DNA from: Rahnella aquatilis CIP 78.65 = ATCC 33071
Lineage (GTDB): Bacteria > Pseudomonadota > Gammaproteobacteria > Enterobacterales > Enterobacteriaceae
Length of the DNA stretch: 64,000 bases
NCBI RefSeq assembly: GCF_000241955.1
Contig: NC_016818.1
Span: 62,001-126,000, forward strand
Direction of reading: 5' to 3'
Part shown: piece by piece, positions 44,084 through 51,734 of the stretch
Layout of the letters: every line of letters starts with the position of its first letter
Position numbering within the stretch: the stretch's first letter is position 1
The notes under the pieces: generated by a model
What the model was told of the DNA's origin: nothing
Database searches by the model: none
What the model saw: the letters and a program-made list of their open reading frames with translations, nothing else
Program-made: the position numbers and the translations under genes

Positions 44084-44506
44084 ATGTCTATTGAAAAAGT
44101 TGTGTATCGTGCTCATGCATCCGCTACCGGTGGCCGTGATGGCCGTGCGACTTCTGATGACGGCGTTCTTGACGTCAAACTGGGCGTGCCAAAAGAAATG
44201 GGCGGCATGGGTGGCGGTACCAACCCTGAGCAACTGTTTGCCGCCGGTTATTCCGCCTGCTTCCTCGGCGCACTGAAAGCCGTGGCCGCGCAGGAAAAAA
44301 TTAAGATCCCCGCTGACGCTAAAATTGAAGGCGCGGTAGGCATTGGTGCTATCCCGGGCGGCTATGGCATTGAAGTACAGCTTGATATTACCCTGCCGGG
44401 CTTTGAGCGCAGCGAAGCCGAAGCGCTGGTGGCTAAAGCACATCAGGTTTGCCCGTACTCCAACGCGACCCGCGGCAATATCGACGTCACGCTGAACGTT
44501 AAATAA
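44084..44506 (+). CDS. ohr: Organic hydroperoxide resistance protein Ohr
   Basis: A 140-residue Ohr/OsmC-family thiol peroxidase with both catalytic cysteines, Cys59 in [10 protein letters not shown] and Cys123 in [11 protein letters not shown]. It reduces organic and fatty-acid hydroperoxides using lipoylated proteins as electron donors, in the cytoplasm. AAGGAACG precedes the ATG. It is paired with ohrR, and a terminator follows. Confidence 0.95.
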   Translation: MSIEKVVYRAHASATGGRDGRATSDDGVLDVKLGVPKEMGGMGGGTNPEQLFAAGYSACFLGALKAVAAQEKIKIPADAKIEGAVGIGAIPGGYGIEVQLDITLPGFERSEAEALVAKAHQVCPYSNATRGNIDVTLNVK

Positions 44507-44567
44507 CGTTCTGATACACAACGCCTTCACCAGGGGAATGTTGTGATGTATAAAAGCAAAAAATCTC

Positions 44568-44589
44568 AGGAGGCTCCGGCCTCCTTTTT
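44568..44589 (+). terminator. Rho-independent terminator of ohr
   Basis: A 7-bp stem AGGAGGC/GCCTCCT with a TCCG loop and five T, 61 bases after the ohr stop. Confidence 0.85.
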
Positions 44590-44777
44590 GCATTTCCAGC
44601 GCGTATCTGCAGACAAACAGAAAATATTCAGAAAGAAAATACCCCGTCGCTGCGCATGTGGAACAAGCCAGAAAGCTGCATAAAAACGCATTCTCAGCAT
44701 AATCTGTGAACCAGTCCGCCATAAACATGTCACAATGATTCCAAATCTTTCAAAATACGTTAGGAAAGTCACTTTTC

Positions 44778-46457
44778 ATGAATAGAGTGAAGACTCTATC
44801 GCAGCAAAATATCTCTTTATTGTTAGCGATTTACATTGGCATTTTCCTCAATGTCTCTGTGTTCCAGCGCCGCTTTGCTGCATTGGTCAATCATTTCACG
44901 TCGGCTGAACTGGTTCAGGCCGTCACCGAAGTCTGTGCCATCGTCTTATTTACCTTCTTTGTCCTGCGGCTGCTCTCGCTGGGAGGGCGACTGTTTTTCC
45001 GCATTATCGCCAGTTTGCTGGTGCTGATTTCCGTTGCCGCCAGTTATTACATGGTGATGTTCAATGTGGTGATCGGTTACGGCATTGTGGTATCGGTGAT
45101 GACCACCGATATCGATCTGAGCAAAGAGATCATTGGGTATCACCTGTTTATCTGGATGGCACTGGTCAGCGCGATACCGCTGTTCCTCATCTGGAAAAAT
45201 AATCTGCGCCTGACGTTGATCGAACAGATGAAAACGCCGGGGCAACGTGTGCTGCCTTTAGGGGTGCTGCTGGCGGCGGCATTGCTGGTCTGGTTGCCGT
45301 TGCGTACTCTGGATCACGCGCAGAGCGTGAATGAGAAGAAAACGAATGTGGATCTGCCGAGTTATGGCGGTGTGGTCGCGCACTCTTATCTGCCGTCTAA
45401 CTGGCTGGCTGCGCTGGGTTTGTATGCCTATACGCAAGTGGATGAAAGTCAGGATGCCAGCCATTATTTTGATCCGGCGAAAGAATTCACCTATGTGCCG
45501 CCCGCCGATATTGATGACACCTATGTGGTGTTTATCATCGGTGAAACCACCCGCTGGGATCATCTGGGAATTTTGGGTTATGAGCGCGATACCACGCCGC
45601 GCCTGTCCAAAGAAAAGAACCTGGTCGCGTTTCGCGGCACATCCTGCGATACGGCAACCAAACTGTCACTGCGCTGTATGTTTGTGCGCGAAGGCGGTAC
45701 GGTGGATAACCCGCAACGTACCCTGAAAGAGCAGAATATCTTTGCGGTGATGAAGTCGCTGGGCTTCACCTCTGAACTGTTCGCGATGCAAAGCGAGCTG
45801 TGGTTCTACAATAATGCAGATACCAATAATTTCTCCTTCCGTGAAATTATCGCTTCGGAAAAACGCAACGATGGCAAACCGGTTGATGACATGTTGCTGG
45901 TCAACGAGTTAGCGCAATCACTGAAAACGCATCCGAAAGGTAAGCATCTGGTGATCCTGCATACCAAAGGTTCGCATTATCTGTATTCCCAGCGTTATCC
46001 GCGCAGTTACGCCCGGTATACGCCGGAATGTAAAAGCAACACCTGCACCAAAGCGGAACTGATTAATGCCTTCGATAACAGTGTGTTATACACCGATACC
46101 TTTATTGACAATGTGATCGATCAGTTACGTGATAAGAAAGCGCTGGTGTTTTATGCCTCCGATCACGGTGAGTCTATCGATGAGAATTCGCATCTGCACG
46201 GTACACCGCGCGAGATGGCACCGCCGGAGCAGTTCCGTGTGCCGATGATGGTGTGGGCTTCCGACAGTTTCCTTGAACAACCGGATCACAAACTGGCGTT
46301 TGAGCAATTGCAGGCACAACAACGCGTGGGTGCTAAGAAACGTCATGTTGAGTTATTCGATTCAATTTTGGGTTGTCTGGGCTATACCTCGCCAGACGGT
46401 GGCATCAATCCGGCGAACAACTGGTGTGCTAAACCCCAGACAGAACAGAAGCTGTAG
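44778..46457 (+). CDS. eptB: Kdo2-lipid A phosphoethanolamine 7''-transferase EptB
   Basis: A 559-residue inner-membrane protein with five N-terminal helices and a periplasmic alkaline-phosphatase-type catalytic domain. Key blocks are FIIGETTRWDHLGILGYERDTTP (metal site), SCDTATKLSLRCMFVR with the nucleophilic Thr, LHTKGSHYLYSQRYP and YASDHGESIDE. These closely match E. coli EptB (563 residues), which adds phosphoethanolamine to the outer Kdo of LPS. AGGAAAG is upstream. It is a single-gene unit. Confidence 0.95.
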   Translation: MNRVKTLSQQNISLLLAIYIGIFLNVSVFQRRFAALVNHFTSAELVQAVTEVCAIVLFTFFVLRLLSLGGRLFFRIIASLLVLISVAASYYMVMFNVVIGYGIVVSVMTTDIDLSKEIIGYHLFIWMALVSAIPLFLIWKNNLRLTLIEQMKTPGQRVLPLGVLLAAALLVWLPLRTLDHAQSVNEKKTNVDLPSYGGVVAHSYLPSNWLAALGLYAYTQVDESQDASHYFDPAKEFTYVPPADIDDTYVVFIIGETTRWDHLGILGYERDTTPRLSKEKNLVAFRGTSCDTATKLSLRCMFVREGGTVDNPQRTLKEQNIFAVMKSLGFTSELFAMQSELWFYNNADTNNFSFREIIASEKRNDGKPVDDMLLVNELAQSLKTHPKGKHLVILHTKGSHYLYSQRYPRSYARYTPECKSNTCTKAELINAFDNSVLYTDTFIDNVIDQLRDKKALVFYASDHGESIDENSHLHGTPREMAPPEQFRVPMMVWASDSFLEQPDHKLAFEQLQAQQRVGAKKRHVELFDSILGCLGYTSPDGGINPANNWCAKPQTEQKL

Positions 46458-46518
46458 GTCATTTTGGCGGCGTATCGGATAATTTCTGGTCAGTCAGTTC
46501 GGATGTTTGAAAAAGCCA

Positions 46519-46547
46519 TTGACGCTCTCAGGGGGTCGCAGTAAGAT
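46519..46547 (+). promoter_or_regulatory. Sigma-70 promoter of tRNA-Pro
   Basis: TTGACG (46519-46524), a 17-base spacer, and TAAGAT (46542-46547), followed by a GC-rich discriminator (GCGCCCC). That is the form expected of a stringently controlled stable-RNA promoter, with the start a few bases before the tRNA. Confidence 0.8.
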
Positions 46548-46557
46548 GCGCCCCATT

Positions 46558-46634
46558 CGGCGAGTAGCGCAGCTTGGTAGCGCAACTGGTTTGGGACCAG
46601 TGGGTCGGAGGTTCGAATCCTCTCTCGCCGACCA
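46558..46634 (+). tRNA. proM: tRNA-Pro (anticodon TGG)
   Basis: A 77-nt cloverleaf: acceptor CGGCGAG/CTCGCCG, D arm with GCGCAGCTTGGTAGCGC, anticodon stem ACTGG/CCAGT around loop TTTGGGA (anticodon TGG), T arm with GGTTCGAATCC, and an encoded CCA. It is essentially identical to E. coli proM as I recall it. Its last 17 bases are repeated twice downstream. Confidence 0.97.
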
Positions 46635-46646
46635 TATTCGAAAAAG

Positions 46647-46673
46647 CCTGCTTTTTTAAAGCAGGTTTTTTTT
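46647..46673 (+). terminator. Terminator in repeat unit 1 (tRNA-Pro)
   Basis: An 8-bp stem CCTGCTTT/AAAGCAGG with a TTT loop and eight T, starting 12 bases after the tRNA CCA end. Confidence 0.93.
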
Positions 46674-46685
46674 CGTCTGTAGTAA

Positions 46686-46788
46686 AGAGGATGAGAACCT
46701 CCGAAGGAGGTTTGAGCTGAGCGAAGCGAGACCACGTTGCTTTAGCAACGGCCCGCAGGGCAAGCATCGAAGATGCGCATCATCCTCT
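46686..46788 (+). ncRNA. Candidate structured RNA domain in repeat unit 1
   Basis: A 9-bp closing stem (AGAGGATGA 46686-46694 with TCATCCTCT 46780-46788) encloses four short perfect hairpins: 46696-46712 (loop GAA), 46735-46750 (loop TTTA), 46751-46761 (loop GCA) and 46764-46776 (loop GAA). The same set recurs 165 bases later. It is a proposal from pairing only; transcription past the first terminator is not shown. Confidence 0.45.
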
Positions 46789-46811
46789 CTCGCCGACCAT
46801 ATTCGAAAAAG

Positions 46812-46838
46812 CCTGCTTTTTTAAAGCAGGTTTTTTTT
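46812..46838 (+). terminator. Terminator in repeat unit 2
   Basis: An exact copy of the unit 1 terminator, 165 bases downstream: stem CCTGCTTT/AAAGCAGG with a T-run. Confidence 0.9.
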
Positions 46839-46975
46839 CGTCTGTAGTAAAGAGGATGAGAACCTCCGAAGGAGGTTTGAGCCGAGCGAAGCGAGACCAC
46901 GTTGCTTTAGCAACGGCCCGCAGGGCAAGCATCGAAGATGCGCATCATCCTCTCTCGCCGACCATATTTGAAAAA

Positions 46976-47001
46976 CCTGCTTTTTAAAGCAGGTTTTTTT
47001 T
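46976..47001 (+). terminator. Terminator in partial repeat unit 3
   Basis: Stem CCTGCTTT/AAAGCAGG with a 2-nt loop and eight T; slightly shorter than in units 1 and 2. It faces the end of yhaV and, read on the other strand, could also mark the end of that operon. Confidence 0.85.
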
Positions 47002-47028
47002 CGTCTGTAGTTTATGAGGATGTCCGGC

Positions 47029-47508
47029 TCAGGGCAATTTCTGTTCTGCGAGTTCATGGCTGCAACTTTCAACAAGTGCCTGCCAGTTGTCTGGCGGTTC
47101 ACCGCTTTTCAACATCTTGCGAAACATCCGGTATGCGTCTGTTTTGCTTTCGTAAGCGCGTAATTCTTTATCATCATTCACCCAGGCGTAAATAATGATC
47201 CGGCTTTTCAGGTTGTAGCGGAAAAACAAACGGTACTGCTGGAAGAATTTTGCCCTGAACCAGTGTGAGAATTCCCCGCCTAACGTATCGCCCTGACGGA
47301 ATTCAACACGCGCCGGATCCTGCGGGATAACGTCAAACATCAGCTTATTGATCGCAGCCAGCCGTTTGGTGGCGTTCTTACTTTTATAGCCCGCCGGATC
47401 TTTGCGGCGCAGTAAAACAACCTGATCAGTGAGTGCCTGTATTTGTTGCAGGATCAGAGGATGAGCGAGAAGGGTCCATCCGTTAATCTCCATGGCCTGA
47501 TTATGCAT
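47029..47508 (-). CDS. yhaV: Type II toxin YhaV
   Basis: A 159-residue RelE-superfamily ribonuclease toxin. It shares with E. coli YhaV (154 residues) INGWTLLAHP, KDPAGYKSKNATKRLAAI, RYRLFFRY as QYRLFFRY, WVNDDKELRAYESKTDAY and FRKMLKSGEPPDNW. It degrades mRNA on translating ribosomes. It lies 6 bases after prlF in the same direction. The operon sits just beyond the tRNA-Pro repeats. Confidence 0.93.
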   Translation of the reverse strand: MHNQAMEINGWTLLAHPLILQQIQALTDQVVLLRRKDPAGYKSKNATKRLAAINKLMFDVIPQDPARVEFRQGDTLGGEFSHWFRAKFFQQYRLFFRYNLKSRIIIYAWVNDDKELRAYESKTDAYRMFRKMLKSGEPPDNWQALVESCSHELAEQKLP

Positions 47509-47514
47509 AATCCT

Positions 47515-47859
47515 TTACTCGTCATCGTCAGAAAGCGGGCTCTCAAGATCGATAGCCATCCCGGCGGTCAGTACATTGATTTTTTCATGCAGGGATAATG
47601 TCACCGGCTGCATATTTTCCGGGTTGTTGAGCATATCTTTCGCCACAAAACCGAGAAAGGCACTGATAACAGGGTCTTCCGCTTCTTCGAGTTGCCTCGA
47701 AATAACCACCTGCCCGTCTGGCAAAATCTTGTACTGGATCCGATCATTTTCGGTGAGATTTAATGCCTTACGGATAGTGGCCGGAATGGTGGTCTGGAAA
47801 CGGCGGGTGACTTTGGATTCGGCTTCGAATTTTATTCCCCATACTGCCGAGGCTGACAT
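47515..47859 (-). CDS. prlF: Antitoxin PrlF (SohA)
   Basis: A 114-residue antitoxin with an N-terminal AbrB/SpoVT-type swapped-hairpin DNA-binding domain (ESKVTRRFQTTIPATIRKALNL) and an acidic tail ending DDDE, like E. coli PrlF (111 residues). It neutralises YhaV and represses the operon. The 31-base palindrome 46 bases upstream is the likely operator. Confidence 0.93.
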   Translation of the reverse strand: MSASAVWGIKFEAESKVTRRFQTTIPATIRKALNLTENDRIQYKILPDGQVVISRQLEEAEDPVISAFLGFVAKDMLNNPENMQPVTLSLHEKINVLTAGMAIDLESPLSDDDE

Positions 47860-47904
47860 AGTGAGACTCCATAATGATGCTTATTTGAGCAATTTTGTCA
47901 GCGT

Positions 47905-47935
47905 AATGCATTTGCATTGCCAATGCAAATGCATT
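47905..47935. promoter_or_regulatory. 31-base palindrome upstream of prlF, likely operator
   Basis: Perfect 15-base arms (AATGCATTTGCATTG and complement) around one central C. Each arm itself contains TGCATTTGCA-like sub-symmetry. It lies between prlF and the end of the adjacent RelE-type toxin gene, where PrlF/YhaV autoregulation is expected. Confidence 0.75.
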
Positions 47936-47940
47936 GCTCT

Positions 47941-48270
47941 TCACTTCATCATCTTCAAATCGCCTTTGCGGTGATTTTTATGATCCTGATAGAAATTCTC
48001 CTGCGAATCCAGGCTCAGAAGATACAGTTCAATTTTCTCTTCACGCCAGCAATAGCCCAGCAAAGCCTGCTGCTTTTCCAGTGGAAATTTATGCACCCTC
48101 AGGTAACTGAGATCGCCTTTCTTGAGTTCCCCGAGCCGTGGGTCATCCTGTATGCGTTCAATTTCATCTTCGACGATAACTTGCTGTGATAAAGGCAATC
48201 GTCCAAAAGCTTTGGTAAAGCGATGAGATTCAAATGTATCAATCCTTTGACCGCTCAGTCCTTCTGACAT
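47941..48270 (-). CDS. RelE/ParE-family toxin
   Basis: A 109-residue protein with the RelE-like order: FTKAFGRLPLSQQVIVEDEIERI, then LSYLRVHKFPLEKQQALLGYCW and IELYLLSLDSQENFYQDHK near the end. It probably targets mRNA on ribosomes or gyrase. The ATG at 48270 is preceded by AAGGT and overlaps the antitoxin gene by 32 bases, showing tight coupling. Confidence 0.85.
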   Translation of the reverse strand: MSEGLSGQRIDTFESHRFTKAFGRLPLSQQVIVEDEIERIQDDPRLGELKKGDLSYLRVHKFPLEKQQALLGYCWREEKIELYLLSLDSQENFYQDHKNHRKGDLKMMK

Positions 48271-48475
48271 AGCGCGTTACCTTGTTGTTATCTGTCTCGC
48301 TTTTGGCCAATAACGTTTCCACAATAAACCGGTACGTCAGATCAGGGTTATCCTCGGCGATCCTGCCGATTTTTGCCCAGTGTTCGATCTGTTTGGGAAT
48401 ACTCCGGTGGGAGGCTTCCGCATGTATTTTTACATCACTCACAAAATCATCATCTAAGCGAATACTGGTTGCCAT
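48239..48475 (-). CDS. ParD-like antitoxin
   Basis: A 78-residue protein whose first half is a ribbon-helix-helix of the ParD-like family: MATSIRLDDDFVSDVKIHAEASHRSIPKQIEHWAKIG (key part SIRLDDDFV and RSIPKQIEHWAKIGR). The basic C-terminus would bind the RelE-type toxin encoded just downstream. It heads a second toxin-antitoxin pair next to prlF-yhaV. Confidence 0.87.
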   Translation of the reverse strand: MATSIRLDDDFVSDVKIHAEASHRSIPKQIEHWAKIGRIAEDNPDLTYRFIVETLLAKSETDNNKVTRYVRRTERSKD

Positions 48476-48686
48476 GGTTTACCTCTGGTCGTTTTTTATA
48501 CCCGATAGCAGGGTGCGCCATAAAATTGCGTAATGCAACAAATTGTCGCGGACAACCATTCCGTTTTTTCTTCCCTGAGCCGCGAGAATAGGCGTTGCCT
48601 CACACGTAAGAAAGGGGCATTTTCGTCGGATTTTCATCCCTGAGAGGCATCACGTAAAAAAGCCCGGCACGGCGTTTTTCTTGCAT

Positions 48687-50066
48687 TCAAGCCTGCGCAC
48701 CGTCCCGCAAAGGCTCACCTAATAATGGGGCTAAAAACGCCAGATCTTCCTGTTCTTCCAGCCGGTTGAGCTGGCGGAAAAGGTCGCTGGCGTCGTGCAT
48801 TGCCGCGCAGCAATCCGTGAATTTTCGCAACCTGTCGGCGTCACTGAACGGCTCGCGGTTGCTGCCTTTTGCCAGTTTGCGGCCTGCCTGTAACGTGCGG
48901 CCATCGCGCAGGGTAAGCGTGACTTCATGTGTCAGGCGATCGCCCGGCGGTGTTTCCGCTTCCTGCTCCGGGGTATAACAGCGCATGGAAATGCGGGCCA
49001 GACGCGCCGGTTCAGCGAGTTCTGCGACCCGCGCTGGCGTGAAATCACTGACCCCCAGCGAGCCGTGGCGCAGCCAGGTATCGACGCAGTATTGCATCGA
49101 GAAACGCGCCTGCATTTCATTGACCGGCTGCGGATACGCCAGATTACGCAGATTGGCGATGCCGACCAGCGTGTCCACCGTCAGCACGTCGTCATCGCTG
49201 AAATCATGCTGCGCACGCAGGTCGTCGAGTGCGTCGATAACCATGTGTGTCGAACCGCAGCACGGGTGACGTTTTGGCATCACGCCGGTGGTTTCAATGA
49301 TATGAAGATGGGTGCCCAAAATGGCCGGAATATCCCAGCCCGGCGGTGTCAGGCCGCCAAACATCTCCAGAAAGCCTTGCGGTGCTTCAAGAATATCAAT
49401 GCGTCCCTGCATCTGCTGGCGGGCGAAATTCGCCGCGTCCACCGCATTGCGGGCCGCCCATCCGGCGTGCAGCGGTTTGACCGGCGTGCCGAACTGCCCT
49501 TTGGTGCCGGAGGCAAAACTGACAGCATTGCTCAACGCGCGCGCGATACCGGCCTGATCCAGCCCCATCAGCCAGGCGACACCTGCCGCGCTGCCGATGC
49601 AGCCGACAGTCGAGGTGCCATGCCAGCCTGCGGTGTAATGTGATGGTGCGACGCCGGACCCGACAAACGCCTGCGCCTGTAAACCGATCAGATAGGCTTT
49701 CACCAGTTGTTCGCCACTGGCGCGGATGTCATCAGCGACTGCCAGTAATGCCGGTACCAGCACCGCAGACGCATGGCTCATGCCTGGCGCAAAATTGTCG
49801 TCGTAATCGATGGCGTGCGCAGCCGTACCGTTGACCAGCGCCGCGATGGCCGCCGGGGCACGTCCGCCGCCAGCTAACCGTGAACTGGCGTGCGGGGTGA
49901 AATACGTTTCGCTGGCGGCACGCACGGCACGACTGGAGAAATCATCCTGTCCGGCGTACAGGCAGGCCAGCGTATCGGTGATCGCCTCGCGGGCTTTGCG
50001 GCGGGCGGCGGGGCTGAAATCAGGCTGGCTGCAACACCAGCGGGCAATGGCTTCAATCACATTCAT
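48687..50066 (-). CDS. MmgE/PrpD family protein
   Basis: A 459-residue member of the MmgE/PrpD family (2-methylcitrate dehydratase-like fold): AITDTLACLYAG, GTAAHAIDYDD, HASAVLVPALLA, GWHGTSTVGCIGSAAG and HPCCGSTHMVIDAL. Many relatives are not methylcitrate dehydratases and act as isomerases or dehydratases in diverse catabolic operons. AAGGA precedes the ATG at 50066. It is the last gene of the peptide-importer/amidohydrolase operon, so it may process a product of the imported compound. Confidence 0.9.
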   Translation of the reverse strand: MNVIEAIARWCCSQPDFSPAARRKAREAITDTLACLYAGQDDFSSRAVRAASETYFTPHASSRLAGGGRAPAAIAALVNGTAAHAIDYDDNFAPGMSHASAVLVPALLAVADDIRASGEQLVKAYLIGLQAQAFVGSGVAPSHYTAGWHGTSTVGCIGSAAGVAWLMGLDQAGIARALSNAVSFASGTKGQFGTPVKPLHAGWAARNAVDAANFARQQMQGRIDILEAPQGFLEMFGGLTPPGWDIPAILGTHLHIIETTGVMPKRHPCCGSTHMVIDALDDLRAQHDFSDDDVLTVDTLVGIANLRNLAYPQPVNEMQARFSMQYCVDTWLRHGSLGVSDFTPARVAELAEPARLARISMRCYTPEQEAETPPGDRLTHEVTLTLRDGRTLQAGRKLAKGSNREPFSDADRLRKFTDCCAAMHDASDLFRQLNRLEEQEDLAFLAPLLGEPLRDGAQA

Positions 50067-50085
50067 GATGTTTCCTTCAACGGCA

Positions 50086-50868
50086 TCAGTGGCGGCTGGC
50101 AGCAAGAAATTGTTGGGTATACGGCTCGCGGGCCGCACCGCTGCGGATTTCGGCGGCGGTCAGTTCTTCCAGCAGTTTTCCCTGATGCATGATGGCGACG
50201 CGGTCGCACAGGTGCGCGACCACCGCCAGATCGTGCGTTACCATCAGGTAAGTCAGGTTGCGTTCGCGGCGCAGTTTTTTCAGCAGATTGAGGATTTCCG
50301 CCTGCACCGACACATCCAGTGCGGACGTGGGTTCGTCGAGCAGCAGCACCTGCGGTTCAATGATCAGCGCCCGTGCCAGCGCCACACGCTGGCGCTGACC
50401 GCCGGAAAGCTGATGCGGATAGCGGTAACGAAAGGCATCGCTCAGGCCAAGCGCATTCAGCACGTCACTGATGCGTGCTTCACGCCGGTCCATGCCGTGG
50501 ATCACCAGCGGTTCCAGCAGCGTGTGATAGACCATTTTGCGCGGATGCAGCGAGGCATACGGATCCTGAAACACCATCTGTACCTGCCGGTAATAGTCTT
50601 TATCGCGCACCGGATGTTGTTCGCGGTTCTGATACAAAATCGCGCCGCTGTAGCGGGTGTTCTGCCCGGTCAGCGTGCGCAGAATGGTCGATTTTCCGCA
50701 GCCGGATTCGCCGATCAGTCCGTAACTTTCGCCTCTGGCAATGTGCATCGTGACGCTATCGACCACAGTTTTACTGTGAGTGCCTTTGCCGAACGCGATG
50801 CTCAGATCGACGGTTTCGATCATCCGGTCGGCGGTCAGTGGCGGCGCGGGGTTCATGAAGGTGGTCAT
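50086..50868 (-). CDS. Peptide-type ABC importer ATPase (DppF/OppF-like)
   Basis: A 260-residue ABC ATPase: Walker [12 protein letters not shown], signature LSGGQRQRVALARAL, Walker B VLLLDEPTSALD, H-loop VTHDLAVV. It overlaps the preceding ATPase gene as TGATG. It works with the DppD-like ATPase to power uptake through the two permeases of this operon. Confidence 0.92.
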   Translation of the reverse strand: MTTFMNPAPPLTADRMIETVDLSIAFGKGTHSKTVVDSVTMHIARGESYGLIGESGCGKSTILRTLTGQNTRYSGAILYQNREQHPVRDKDYYRQVQMVFQDPYASLHPRKMVYHTLLEPLVIHGMDRREARISDVLNALGLSDAFRYRYPHQLSGGQRQRVALARALIIEPQVLLLDEPTSALDVSVQAEILNLLKKLRRERNLTYLMVTHDLAVVAHLCDRVAIMHQGKLLEELTAAEIRSGAAREPYTQQFLAASRH

Positions 50869-51734
50869 CAGCAGGTTTCTCCGTAGCGGTATACCGGGCC
50901 GGTCAGCCACGCCGGGTCGCGCGCCGGAATGGCTAGCATGTCTACCGGATGCTGTAAATCCGGCTGGCTGGCAAGCAGGGCGCGGGTGTAAGGATGCCTG
51001 GCGTTATGCAGCTGATCTGCCGCGATTTCCTCGAGAATGCGCCCGGCGTACATCACCAGGGCGCGGTCGCAGAAACCCGACACCAGACTCAGATCGTGAG
51101 TGATAAACAGCAGGCCGGTTTTGCGCCGTGCCAGTAACGCATCCAGCACGCTGAGCACCTGCTGGCGCACCGTGACGTCCAGCGCCGACGTGGGTTCGTC
51201 GGCGATAATCAAATCAGGTTCAGGGATCAGCATCATGGCGATCATGATGCGCTGGCCCATACCGCCGGAAATCTCGTGCGGATAGAGATCAAAAACCCGC
51301 TCCGGGTCGCGGATATTCACCGCCTCCAGCATTGCCAGTGCTTTCACGCGGGCTTCTCTCTCGCTGACATGAAAGTGAATGCGATACGCCTCATTAATCT
51401 GATGACCGACGCGCATCAGCGGATTCAGTGAGAATTTCGGATCCTGCATAATCATCGAAATACGTTTGCCACGGATTTTACGCATCTGGCGCTCGCCGGT
51501 GCTGAGCAGATCGATATCGCCCAACTGCATCCGGTCGGCGCTGACGCTGGCACCCTGCGGCGTCAGTTTCAGCAGCGACCGGCCGGTGAGCGATTTGCCG
51601 GAACCGGATTCGCCGACAATCGCCACTTTTTCACGGCCAACCGAGAAGGAGATCCCGCGCACCGCGTGGTTTTCCTGCCGGTGGCCTTTGAACCTAATGT
51701 TCAGGTTTTGCACATCAAGCAATGTTTCAGTCAT
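50868..51734 (-). CDS. Peptide-type ABC importer ATPase (DppD/OppD-like)
   Basis: A 288-residue ABC ATPase: Walker [12 protein letters not shown], signature ISGGMGQRIMIAMML, Walker B LIIADEPTSALD. It is shorter at the C-terminus than DppD and lacks most of the usual cysteine-containing tail. The start at 51734 overlaps the permease gene by 8 bases. Confidence 0.92.
   Translation of the reverse strand: MTETLLDVQNLNIRFKGHRQENHAVRGISFSVGREKVAIVGESGSGKSLTGRSLLKLTPQGASVSADRMQLGDIDLLSTGERQMRKIRGKRISMIMQDPKFSLNPLMRVGHQINEAYRIHFHVSEREARVKALAMLEAVNIRDPERVFDLYPHEISGGMGQRIMIAMMLIPEPDLIIADEPTSALDVTVRQQVLSVLDALLARRKTGLLFITHDLSLVSGFCDRALVMYAGRILEEIAADQLHNARHPYTRALLASQPDLQHPVDMLAIPARDPAWLTGPVYRYGETC

Larger units (their letters stand above)
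46618..47010 (+). repeat. 165-bp tandem repeats starting in the tRNA-Pro 3' end
   Basis: Unit 1 is 46618-46782, unit 2 is 46783-46947, and a partial, diverged unit 3 runs from 46948 to about 47010. Each begins with TCCTCTCTCGCCGACCA, the last 17 bases of the tRNA, then a terminator hairpin and, in units 1 and 2, a multi-hairpin domain. Units 1 and 2 differ at only one position that I can find (T/C near 46715/46880). This parallels the 178-bp rtT repeats after tyrT in E. coli. Confidence 0.95.

Noticed and set aside
46490-46767. Minus-strand ORFs across the tRNA-Pro gene, containing RTSDPLVPNQLRYQ
   Set aside because: These are translations of the complement of tRNA-Pro and its repeat. This is a well-known false annotation and has no ribosome site.
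46618-47010. CRISPR-like array
   Set aside because: The units are contiguous 165-bp tandem copies without spacers and contain tRNA ends and terminators.
46821-47195. ORFs inside the 165-bp repeats on both strands
   Set aside because: They are built from terminator and hairpin sequence, change frame between units and have no plausible start signals.
46458-48686. An intact prophage or integrative element at tRNA-Pro
   Set aside because: No integrase, phage structural or conjugation genes are present; only toxin-antitoxin pairs lie downstream.
49810-50886. 358-codon plus-strand ORF
   Set aside because: It is antisense to the PrpD-type and DppF-like genes and has no recognisable domain.
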